DNA of 44,832 bases from Heterostelium multicystogenum. Taxonomy: Eukaryota > Evosea > Eumycetozoa > Acytosteliales > Acytosteliaceae. Below are positions 1 through 10,239 of the stretch, in pieces. The first letter of the stretch is position 1. Each line of letters begins with the position of its first letter. The stretch spans positions 1-44,832 of the forward strand of contig RCNN01000237.1 in NCBI GenBank assembly GCA_003667245.1. Reading direction: 5' to 3'. The position numbers and the translations under genes are program-made. The notes below the pieces were generated by a model. It saw only the letters and a program-made list of their open reading frames with translations, had not been told where the DNA came from and made no database searches.

Positions 1-1004
1 TCTCACTCAGATTGTTCCCGAAATGTCTGGTCCAAATTGTCAGATCAGCTTGTCAATGGTCGGTTGGTACAGACACTGAATCCTCTTGTTACAAGTCTTA
101 CCTTATTACCATTAGAAATGCCAAGCATTTTGTGTATATCCAAAATCTATTCTTTGTATCTTCATGTGGTGCCAGATTACCAAAGAATCGTATTGCTTTG
201 GCATTGCTCCAAAGAATTAGACATGCCATCATCAACAAGACCAACTTCAAAGTCATCGTAGTTACAAGTATCAATGCTGGTGGTGATGTACGTGATCCTG
301 CGGCAAGAGTAGTTATTGGTTGGACTCAAAGAACAATCAACAAAGGTGGTCAGTCTATTATAGAGCTGTTGCAAAGGAATTCCCAACCGTGGACCTTTCC
401 CAATACTTTGGAGTCTATTCCGCTTAGAAAATGGGAGACATGTTTCGATCGTGTCTACACTGAACAAATCTATATTCACTCCAAGGTTTTGATTGCCGAT
501 GACAAGGTGGCTATTATAGGTAGTTGCAACATCAATGACCGTTCCATGATGGGAGTCAGAGACTCTGAGTTGGCTGCAGTCGTTACTGATGCTAGCATGG
601 TTGAATCGAAAATGGACGGCAAACCATTTATGGCAGGTGAGTTCTCGAGGTCTTTGAGACTGACACTTTGGAAGCTCCATCTAGGCTTGAGTGACCATGA
701 TGTAACTTCAATCATCGATCCAGTTGAGTCATACAACAAGGTATGGGTAGCTACAGCAAAGAATAACACTGCGGTATATAAAGAGGCTTTCGGTGCATTT
801 ATCCCAGAGAACCAAGTCAGACTGCCACTTCCAGACGACCCATTACTAAGATACGTTGCAAAGAGAGATGATTTATTAAACATCTTAAGTAGGACCAAAG
901 GATTCGTTATTGAGTTCCCATTGAACATGTACAGTGAAAGTGATTTACTTGCAACTAATTTACTAACTCCAGAGCATTATGTAAATACTTCAGTTTTCAT
1001 TTAA
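1..1004 (+). CDS. Phospholipase D, C-terminal half (5' partial)
   Basis: This is the C-terminal part of a eukaryotic phospholipase D, which hydrolyses phosphatidylcholine to phosphatidic acid and choline at cell membranes. The frame is open to the left edge (first full codon at base 3), so the N-terminus and first HKD motif lie outside the window. Visible in order: the VQIVRSACQWS segment, the IRNAKHFVYIQNLFF segment that corresponds to the family IENQFF-type motif, and a complete second HKD motif at 477-530 (HSKVLIADDKVAIIGSCN) followed by INDRSMMG. The catalytic His, Lys and Asp are all present. The protein ends with TAA at 1002-1004 and no frameshift is visible. Dictyostelium has several PLD genes and I cannot say which ortholog this is. 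Family assignment is secure. Confidence 0.93.
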   Translation, partial: SLRLFPKCLVQIVRSACQWSVGTDTESSCYKSYLITIRNAKHFVYIQNLFFVSSCGARLPKNRIALALLQRIRHAIINKTNFKVIVVTSINAGGDVRDPAARVVIGWTQRTINKGGQSIIELLQRNSQPWTFPNTLESIPLRKWETCFDRVYTEQIYIHSKVLIADDKVAIIGSCNINDRSMMGVRDSELAAVVTDASMVESKMDGKPFMAGEFSRSLRLTLWKLHLGLSDHDVTSIIDPVESYNKVWVATAKNNTAVYKEAFGAFIPENQVRLPLPDDPLLRYVAKRDDLLNILSRTKGFVIEFPLNMYSESDLLATNLLTPEHYVNTSVFI

Positions 1005-1005
1005 A

Positions 1006-1011
1006 AATAAA
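1006..1011 (+). terminator. Poly(A) signal of the phospholipase D gene
   Basis: An AATAAA hexamer starts two bases after the TAA stop, as is common in compact dictyostelid 3' ends. It is inferred from position and sequence only. Confidence 0.5.
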
Positions 1012-1013
1012 CA

Positions 1014-1040
1014 AATCAATCAATCAATCAATCAATCAAC
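1014..1040. repeat. (AATC)n microsatellite
   Basis: About six tandem AATC units lie just 3' of the phospholipase D stop codon. Confidence 0.8.
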
Positions 1041-1707
1041 TTTAGATGTTTATTTCTGAAGTGACTTGATCATTAAACGCAGTTGCAATTGCATTTAATT
1101 AAATTCGACACTAACCAATAAGTTATTGATCTCGACAACATCAGCACATCATACGATTTCAAATGTAAGGTGAATGTAAAAATTGTTGCAACATAAACTC
1201 AATAATCATATTATAATAATTAAATTAAAAAATTATAATCATTTGTGGAATAATAAATTTAAATTGAATTTAATATTTGAACATATTAAGCACATTCAAC
1301 AACAACACTAACAACAAGGAAATTTAGTTTGTTTGTGACTTGGTAAGCTTGTTTTTTATTGTGTAGACTCAATACGTTTGACCCAAAAAGGTTGACCCAA
1401 AAACAACCTTGTATCATCTTATAATCTGCAAATATCATATTTTAATATAACTTACATACATACATATATATATAGCATATAATATACATATACCAATCTG
1501 ATTGTAATAGTAAATAATAATATTAATAATAACAATAATACTACTAAGAATATAACGTATTGTTTATTGGATATTTAAGAATAGTGATAGATACATAGAT
1601 AGATAATAATAGATCGAGGTAACTGGTATACATGAAAATAGAGATATCATAGAGATAGAGAAAGTCATATAGAAGATATATTATATATAATCAAATAAAG
1701 GCAAAGG

Positions 1708-4700
1708 ATGAAGACACTACAGAGAATTATGGGTGGCCACCAAGGCAAGACCCATAAGATAGGTCATTATAATCTACATGTTGTTAAGCAAATTGCTGAA
1801 GGTGGTTTTTCATATGTATACTTGGTAAAAGATCACTCTACATCAAAGCATTTTGCATTAAAGAGAATATTAGTTAGGGATCAAGAGGAATTGGCTCATG
1901 TAATGCATGAAATCGATATAATGGTAGGTACTGCTTGTTATTTCATTGCTATGCTAGTTATACTAATCCTCGACTTGACACTGACATCATCCCAAAGCAA
2001 AAACTAAATAAACACAGAAATATTGTTAAGTTTATAGATTATAATCATTCGAAATCAACCAATGAAATATTTATATTGATGGAATACTGTGCTGGTATGT
2101 TTGTTCAGTCTTAATTACGATAGGATCATCATATTGCATAGGATAGATTATACTGATCAACAGTTCGATCTTTTGACAGGTGGAATGCTGGTAGATTTTG
2201 ATGCAGAAAAGACTGACCAATCGATTGAGTGAATCAGAGATATTGGCGATTTTTACAGATATTTGCGAGTCTGTTGCTTATATGCATGCTCAGAATCCTC
2301 CGATCATTCACCGTGACCTAAAGGTGGAGAATGTTTTGCTCGACGAAGAGACGGGCATCTACAAGTTGTGTGACTTTGGAAGTGCAATTGTTGGTGTCGT
2401 ACATTTGAACAACAAGTCCGATATGACAGTTGCTGAAGAGGATATTTCTAAGCATACTACCCCGCAGTATAGACCCCCTGAAATGATTTGATCTCTACCG
2501 ATCGAAGATCATCAATGAGAAGGTTGACATTTGGGCATTGGGATGTCTGCTCTACAAGCTACTCTTTTACACCACTCCATTCGAGGAGGCAGGATCGCTT
2601 GGTATCCTGAATGGAAACTATCAGATTCCAGCCCAATCACTCTACTCCAACGAGGTTATATCACTTATTCGATACATGCTACATCCCGAAGTGGATACAC
2701 GTCCCGATATCTATTACATCACCAACGAAGTCTGCAGACTCCGTGGAATTCCCGCAATATTCCCTGGCAGTGGACAGCAGTATCAAAAACCCATATACAT
2801 CACCTACTCTATCGTCATCATCGTCCAACCCATCCTTATCGACTTCGACAACTGCAGGAAGTTCAACAACCGCAGCAAACAACAGCAATGCAAATGGCGG
2901 AGCACATGGACATTTGAGTAGTAGCAAACTACCACCTAAACCTCCAGTTGTTCAACAGCCTGCATTCGATGGATTTGAACAGATGGAAGATGATGAATTC
3001 TCTAATCCAAACATCGATCAGATATCACCACACATTAGAAGAAAATCACCATCATCAGCTATGCAACCAATCGTAATCAATAATCAACAGCCACAGGTCG
3101 TACCACAGCAACTATCAAGCGCTGCGGCTAAGAGAAGACCGGCAAGTAAGCCAAATACACCTGCCACAACACCATCAATGACACCACTTGCAGTACCAAA
3201 TCTATCCAAATTGGAATCCCCTCTTTCTTTCAACTTGGAGCCATCAGGTGGAAAACCATTTGAAATCGAAGAAATTACATCATTGGTCTCAATTGCTACC
3301 AATTCAGATCCTATTTTTGATATGGAATCATTTTCAAGTAATTATAACTTATTAGTGAATTGATTGATTATGGATTATTTATTAACTCTTAACTTTAACT
3401 ATCAGAACTCAAATCAATATCTTTAACATCAAATTTAACATCTGGAAATGGTATAATGAGTGAAATTGTTAAGAGACCACTTAGAGAACCATCAGTTTGC
3501 TTAAAATCATTGATGCTTGTACACAAGCTGATGGTCGAAGGTACCCAGACTTTCAAAATAGATGCCTATGAAAGTAAAGATTTATTCAACAATCTATATC
3601 TTGGTTGGCTAAAACAAAAAAGAAAGATGTAAGAGTTTAAACTCCAATTACCCAATCATTAATAATGCCCTTATTAATATTATCTTTACCTTTTTTTTTC
3701 CTAAACAAAAGTATTTATGATAAGTGATTTCCTTTCAAATTATTCATTGTTAATTCACAAGCTGGTTATGTTCTATCATAAATTCTATTTGGTAGATGGA
3801 TTGTTTAGCTATGACGAGAATAAATGGCCACTTCCCGAGTCCACAGATTCCAACCATCCCATCAGTATCACATGTATAAATAATTTGCTTTCGATTTTGG
3901 ATCAGATGTTTGCCACCCAAAATGGACTTTTTGAATTGTCAAAGTCCAATTCAGCACTTTCTTCCATTCCAATGGCGTTGATTCAAACCTGTGTAAATAT
4001 CCTAAATAGTACATCGTTTTCAATCTACTGTTATATCAGTGGTGCGCTCGCCACACTCTCGAGACTGCCAGATGCAGACAACTCACTGGCAACTCTCATC
4101 CAGAAATTCCAGTCTTGCTATCATACTCTTCGCGACCAATATTCAAAGCTCAGTGCACACCCACCCTTCTCAACTGATATCTTCTTCCCTACACTCCCCA
4201 AGACTCCACCCACCTATCACATCCCCAACAACACCACCATCAATCAGCAAGCCCAGACATCAACCAATCCATTCGATAGCAACACCAATGCAGAGCCTTC
4301 TTTCAATCCATATTCAAACACCACCGATTCTGCTGATCCTTTTTCAACTTCGTCCATATCACCTATGCATTCACCAAGAAACTCTGTATATCTTCAGCCA
4401 CAACAGCCCCAAGCCAATGCAAGTCTATCACTACCTCAATCGCCTGTAATGTCCAGAAAAATGCCAGGCGGTGCGCCCAATCAACAACCAATGATTGGGG
4501 GCGGTCAACCACCCAGATTCCCACATTCAGCATCGCTAGATGATGCACGATTATATACACTTATCCTAACCCCATCACCATCACCACCAGTTTCACCATC
4601 GTTCAATCGTAGCTCAAACAATTTACCTGTATCTGGATTTGACCAACTTTCCATTAATCCATTCCAGCTACAACAACAACACCAACAACAACCACATATG

Positions 4701-5099
4701 TTACACCCACAACAGCAGCCACATCATAACAATCAACATTTACAACATTCAACATCTCTCCAATCAAGTGGCAATCCATTTGATGCAGTACCACTTTTTG
4801 CTCAACAACAGCTCCCAACCAGTCTACAGAAGTCGGCTGGTTCTTTAATGCCTCCACCCAAAGCACCATTGACCAGAGGCCACAGAAGATCACAAAGTAG
4901 CACAACAGACGATGTGCGACGTCGCCAATTGCTTCAGCAGCAAATTGAGCAAAATAAGGAGTTCCAAATGAATCAGCGTAAACGTAACCTACTACACTCA
5001 AGTAGTACAGAAGTAGTGACTTCAACCCACGAAGAGTTTGCTGATGAATTTGATGATGACTTTGATGAATCATCTTCAATTATGTTTCGTAAAAAGTAA
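1708..5099 (+). CDS. NAK/AAK1-type protein kinase with ANTH-like domain and NPF tail
   Basis: This is a predicted endocytic Ser/Thr kinase. The kinase domain shows a glycine loop (AEGGFSYVYLV), the Lys in FALKRI, HRDLKVEN, KLCDFGSA, TTPQYRPPEM and DIWALGCLLYKLL, which is the pattern of the Ark1/AAK1/GAK (NAK) family. Introns are at 1924-1997, 2095-2179, 3338-3405 and 3629-3711. After a Ser/Pro/Gln-rich linker, exons from about 3230 encode a segment (KRPLREPSVCLKSLMLVHKL, later YSLLIHKLVMFYHKF) that resembles the HIP1-type ANTH lipid- and clathrin-adaptor fold. The tail has three NPF motifs, which bind EH domains, and an acidic end. Single-base lesions break the frame at T runs 2196-2199 and 2487-2489 and A run 2785-2789. 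A one-base phase mismatch also occurs across the 3629-3711 intron. All look like assembly errors, since both flanking frames are conserved. The kinase call is firm; the ANTH call is from my own motif comparison. Confidence 0.85.
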
Positions 5100-5309
5100 T
5101 TGATAGATAAAATAGATATACATATAAGATAATCCATATCTTTCATTTTTAAATATTAAGATATACAAATATAAAATCACAATCAAACAAATAAACTTTT
5201 GTAAACATATTATACTACATACATAAAATAGTATAGATAGACAGACGATTGATTTATATATTTACATTTATTATTATCATTAACAAGCTAGAGTATATAC
5301 TACTACTAT

Positions 5310-5849
5310 CTATCGAGCTATGATTTCATTTGATGAATCGTTTGTTGTTGTTGTTGATGTTGTTGTTGTCGCAGTAGATATATTTGTAGTTGTATTTGTA
5401 GATGTATTTATATCTTCTTTTAAAATATCTTCCATTTCTGAGAGGTGTAATAATATTATTTCAGTAAAGTTATGTGATACATCTAATTCACTTTTATTGG
5501 AATAGCTTGAATGATCAAACGGTGCTACGTCTGTCATTGAATCTACGAATTCCATTAAACCTTTATATACATCTTTCTAAAAAGTTTAATATTGGATGGT
5601 ATGTTAGAAGATGGTTGTGAGTAATTAAAATGATCAATTTCCAGTATTGATCAATACCAACATCACGATCCTCATACATACTTCAACAATATTAAAATAA
5701 CGATCAGACAGCTGTTTGAACTCTTGCATCGATGATGTACTCTGCTTTATATCCAATGATTTCGATAGTACAGTCAATGCTTTACCAGCAGTATTGATCG
5801 ACTCTACAACACGATCTTCAATATTATTTAATACTGTCAATGAGTTCAT
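5310..5849 (-). CDS. med11: Mediator complex subunit 11
   Basis: This is a small two-exon gene: exon 1 at 5682-5849, exon 2 at 5310-5576, intron 5577-5681 with GTATGT donor and TTTTTAG acceptor, phase 0. The protein is about 144 residues. It opens with LNNIEDRVVESINTAGKAL, the amphipathic helix that defines Med11, a head-module subunit of Mediator that pairs with Med22 and helps RNA polymerase II initiation. A conserved second helix block (KDVYKGLMEFVDSM, then PFDHSSY) follows across the splice. The last part is a low-complexity Asn/Thr tract, typical for dictyostelid proteins. The gene is convergent with the kinase gene, with about 210 bases between stop codons. Identification rests on the helix pattern and length; no frameshift is needed. 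Confidence 0.72.
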
Positions 5850-6383
5850 CGCTCTAATATATTATAAATGTTTATATCTAAAATGATCGATCTGATAGTT
5901 TTTTGGAAACCAAATTTAGATCTTCTTAAATGTTAGAAGTGTCATCCAATACAACCTAAAATCTCTTCAAATGAAATTTGTAAATTAAAAATATTTTTAA
6001 ATTTATTTTGATTTTTTAGTAAGTTGGTGAGTTGTTTAATGAATGTTTGATTGATTAATTCCAATCCAAACCAAACCACATCAAAACAACAACAATAACA
6101 ATCAACACCACTCCAATAACCACCACCCCCATTAATATTTAATTTAAAATACATACATATATATACATACATTACATATTAAATATAACTAAGGTGTAAT
6201 ACTTACCATACTTGCTTATAAATATATATAATATTATAATTTCATTTCTTTATATATCTAGATATAGAAACTAATTAATTAGTAGTAGAGTAGAAAAAGT
6301 GAACAATTCAATGATTTATTAAGTTTGGTTCATTTCAAATCTTGTATTTATAGCTTCACATCAATCAAATTAAATGAGTTCTC
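5850..6383. other. Divergent intergenic region between med11 and the ankyrin/MATH/BTB gene
   Basis: This is an AT-rich shared upstream region for two divergent genes. It contains A- and T-runs and an ACC-rich patch near 6060-6130. A short ATG-initiated frame at 6374 (MSSHEDLHRYIK then stop) overlaps the ankyrin gene start in another frame. It could be the true N-terminus if an indel lies between it and 6384. Confidence 0.5.
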
Positions 6384-9300
6384 ATGAGGACCTCCACAGG
6401 TATATCAAATAATATCAACAACAACAATAATAATAATAGTAATATAGGTTCAAATGTAAATAGTAATAGTTTAGTAACAATGTTAAATAATAGTAATGGA
6501 ATAAATAATGTAAACATATCAAGTAATAACAGTAGTATCAATAATAACAGTAGTAATATAAGTAATAATAACAGTTCAATTATAAATAGTAATAGTAATA
6601 GTAGTAGTAATATAACAACAGGCAATAATGGTGTTGTTGGTGGTAATTTTCATAATAGTTCAAAGATCATTGATGCAGCAAGAAAAGGAAATGCGGAATT
6701 GGTTCAAAAACTCCTAAAGAAAGATCTTAAAAAGTTGAATAAGCGAGATGAGAAGGGCGACACTTGTTTGCACAAGGCTGCACTGTTTGGTCATTCCGAT
6801 TGCATTGAAGTCATTTTGAAGAGCCAGTCCAACGCCAACATGACTGTGCAGCAGCAACAGCAGCTTTCATCCATTATCAACGCAAAAAATGCAGAGGGAT
6901 ACACCCCGTTGATGTATTCTATGCTCAATGGCTGGCGTGAGTGTGCACGTCTGCTTCTTCATTACAACGCTGACGTCAATGAGAAGTTGCCATCGAATCC
7001 TGGCATTCCACTCAGCTACTCCATTGCCAACTCGGTTGGTGTCTACACATGGAAAATCGACAATTTCAGCAAGATCAAGGATCGCAAGATATACAGCAAC
7101 ACCTTCTTAGTAAGTGGTTGCTCGTGGAAGTTGGTTGCTTACCCAAAGGTTCGCGTTCCGATGAGAATCTGTCGCTGTATCTAGAGGTAGCCAACCACGA
7201 TTCTCTCGCTGAGGGATGGTTCCATTTGGTCACTTTTACATTCATGATTGTCAACCACTTGGACCCAATGAATAAGATCAAGAGAGAGGTGATTGCGCAT
7301 CGATTCCACAAGCATCACACAGATCTTGGATTTTCACAGATTCTAAAGAAAGAGATGTTGAAGGACAAAAAGTCAGGTTGGCTACACAATGACCAACTCT
7401 TGGTTGAATTCAAAATCGATATTATACAAAATACCTCGTATTTCGATGATGAATCATCGAGTATCTACACTTGGAAACTTCAGAAGGTATCAACTCTGAG
7501 AGAGCGTGCTATCAGTCCTGTATTCAAAGTTGGCCAATGCAAATGGATGATTGCTGTTTATCCCAAAGGAAAGAGTGGAGGCGACCACCTTTTCCATCTA
7601 CTTAAAAGTAGCAGAAACTGGTGCACTCAACAATATCCCAGAATGGTTCTTTTTAGTTAATTTTAAATTCTCTGTCATCAATCAACGAGATGGCTCTAAA
7701 TTTACAAGACAAGGTAAATATTGGAAATAATCTCTATTAAGTACATTATCAATTTTCTAACTTACCATCCATTTTAGTTGAAGGAAAAAAGTTTAAAGCA
7801 AATGTTGAGGATTGGGGATTTCCACAATTTTTCAAACTTTCTATACTTTACGATGCCAAGAATGGATTCATCAATTATACCGATGACTCCATACTGATAG
7901 AGTTACAAATGGAAATTATAAATGATTTTTCCAGAAAGAAATTTAAAGTAAGATAGGAATAGTCATGAATGACTGGAAAATATTTATGGCAATTGGATAT
8001 TAATGAATTTTATTCAAATTCTATAGGATAATATAGTTGATTGGGGATTAACATTATTGCATTGGGTTGCTTATAAAGGAAGCTACGATGGCGTTCGTTT
8101 CTTACTTTCAAATGGTGCTAATCCAAATGTCACTGATTATAAAGGAAGAACTCCTTTAGATTGGTGTGCTTATAATGGTGATTTACCGACTTCAGAGATT
8201 TTAATTAGTACTGGTATGGCAGATGTCAATTGCAAAGATCATGAAGGATTCACTCCCCTTCATAAAGCAGTGATGAATGGTCATCTTGAAGTAGCAAGAC
8301 TACTTGTTAGATATGGTGCATTGGTCAATGCCAAGAATACATGTATGACATCTCCACTTTCGCTTGCCATACGTGTCAGCAGACTATGGTGTGTTGAATC
8401 CCTCATCAAATGGGGAGCGGACATCAACATAGCAGACAAACAAAACAGAACACCATTACATTGGGCTATATGTTTATCAGAATCAAGACTACTTAGTCTA
8501 CTTATTAAATATGGTTCAGTGAATCAATCAGCCAACAACAGTAACAATAATAATAACAGCAACAATAATAATAATAATAATAGCAATAGCAGTAACAATA
8601 ATAATAGCTCTGGAAATAATAACTCAAATAATAATGATTTACATATAGAAGATATTGCAGAGACATCAGATAACTTTGATACAAGCGAAAACAATGAAAC
8701 ACAAAACCAATCAGAAGGCCAAGAACATTTAGAAGATACAGATAGTGATGATGAAAACGTCAGCAGGATTGGATTAAGTGGATCACCATGTAATATAAAT
8801 CCAATTACCAATAGTGTACATAATAATAATAATATAAAAGATGATAAGCTACTATCCGTACCAACTAATAACAATAATATAACAACTACAACTACAACAA
8901 CTACAACGACAACTTCGGCATCTTCATCATTCAATAATAATAATACAGTTATATATTTAAATAATAATGAATATCATTTCCAAAATAATCATTACGAAGA
9001 ATACGTTACAGCAGTTGTACCACTTCAAATGAATGTTAGAGATCAAGATGGATATACACCTCTGCATAAGGCCATTTGGGGAAAAGGAAAGATTTCATTC
9101 GTTAAGATCCTCTTGGAACGTGGTGCTGATCCAAAGATATGCACCAAAGATGGACGTAATGCAGTTCATCTTGCAGTGGCAGGTAATGAGTACACCATAG
9201 CACAGCTTTTGATTGAACATTCACCACAGTGTCTGCATCAATTTGATGAGAAAGGTCATACACCACTTCACATGGCAGTAATCAATGGAAACTTGGTAAT

Positions 9301-10148
9301 GATGGAGATGCTCATTCAACATGGCGCGGATGTTAATCTATGTAGTCCTTCGCATCCAGATATTACACCACTCGCAGATGCATTACGAGAATCAGACATC
9401 TCCTGTATTATTTTCTTATTACAAAAGAATGCAGATCCTAAAAGATGTCAGAAAGCTTTATTGAATCTACTCTACAAAAGAGGTATGTCAATTGCCATGA
9501 TCAATTCATTATTTCAATCATTTATTAATCCAAACCAATTTAGTTAAAGTATATAGAAACAAAGAAATAGATCCTACAGCTATACCAAAATGTACATTAA
9601 ATAGTGATATGAAGTATCTATTGAATAATATCAACTACAAAGATATCACATTTATAGTGGAAAACAAACCTATCTATGCTTGGAAAGGTTTACTATGTGC
9701 CAGGTCCGATTATTTTAGAGCAATGTTTGAGCAACCACTAAAGGAGAGTCTGGAGAACGAGGTACGAATTGAATCGGTTGATCACTCAACTTTCTTGCAT
9801 GTTATGGAATATATCTATACTGGTGAACTATCATCAAAACTTACACTGGAAGAATCAATGCCCCTCTTGATTGCCGCTAATAGATTCATGTTACCACGTT
9901 TGAAACTTCTGTGCGAGAGTCTCATCACCAAGGAACTCAACACTGAAAATATCTACAACATCTTCAAGCTAGCCGACATGCACGAGACTACGCTATTACT
10001 AGATGAATGCATCAGATACTTGGCAGAAAATCATTTATACATACCCGAAACAGACGATATTGTCAAGATACCAAGTTTCAGAAAATCTGTCTTGGAATTT
10101 CTATATGATAGTTTAAATATCCATAAAGAAACGACTTCATTGAAATAA
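6384..10148 (+). CDS. Ankyrin-MATH-MATH-ankyrin-BTB protein
   Basis: Exons are 6384-7713, 7778-7947 and 8027-10148. The order is: Asn/Ser-rich N-terminus; ankyrin repeats (KGDTCLHKAALFGHSDCIE, GYTPLMYSMLNGW); a first MATH domain from VYTWKIDNFSKIKDRKIYS; a second MATH domain from IYTWKLQKVSTLRER; more ankyrin repeats (WGLTLLHWVAYKGSYDGVRF and following) split by a long Asn tract; then a BTB/POZ domain (YKDITFIVENKPIYAWKGLL) with a BACK-like tail. MATH plus BTB is the layout of SPOP-type Cullin-3 adaptors, so a substrate-recruiting ubiquitin-ligase role is inferred. Three one-base lesions interrupt the frame: 7148-7149 (a G missing), 7594-7595 (an extra C) and 9539-9541 (an extra T, before the BTB part). 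If the last is real, the BTB part from 9609 would be a separate gene; I think fusion is likelier because the 60-base gap is open in the BTB frame. Confidence 0.82.
8530..8945 (+). repeat. Asn-codon repeat tracts inside the ankyrin/MATH/BTB gene
   Basis: Runs of AAT/AAC codons (about 8530-8640 and 8820-8880) and an ACT/ACA Thr run (about 8881-8915) sit between ankyrin repeats. A similar Asn/Ser tract occurs at 6410-6640. These produce long Leu/Val-rich spurious frames on the opposite strand. Confidence 0.85.
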
Positions 10149-10226
10149 ATGATAAGCATGATACTTTAGATAATCTACAGCTACCATAAAACTCCATTTT
10201 ACATAAAAATTATTACTATATTTAAA

Positions 10227-10232
10227 TTTATT
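10227..10232 (-). terminator. Poly(A) signal candidate of the FAM21 gene
   Basis: On the minus strand an AATAAA lies 8 bases beyond the TGA stop at 10240. Positional inference only. Confidence 0.4.
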
Positions 10233-10239
10233 ATTATTT

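Larger units (their letters stand above)
1005..1707. other. Intergenic, PLD 3' end and kinase promoter
   Basis: This stretch of about 700 AT-rich bases contains a poly(A) signal and a microsatellite at its left end. Otherwise it is A/T-rich sequence leading to the kinase ATG at 1708, which has a purine-rich context (aaaggatga). I see no coding potential or RNA gene. Confidence 0.6.

Noticed and set aside
2190..2500. Programmed ribosomal frameshifting in the kinase gene
   Set aside because: The breaks are simple homopolymer length changes inside essential kinase motifs, lack slippery heptamers with structures, and occur equally in most other genes here.
6365..6625. Leu/Ile-rich minus-strand frames at 6365-6625 and 8505-8934
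   Set aside because: They are antisense of AAT/AAC repeat tracts in the ankyrin/MATH/BTB gene, not membrane proteins.
9548..9608. Separate BTB gene starting at 9609
   Set aside because: The 60-base gap is open in the BTB frame and a single extra T at 9539-9541 explains the stop; no promoter-like spacer separates the two parts.
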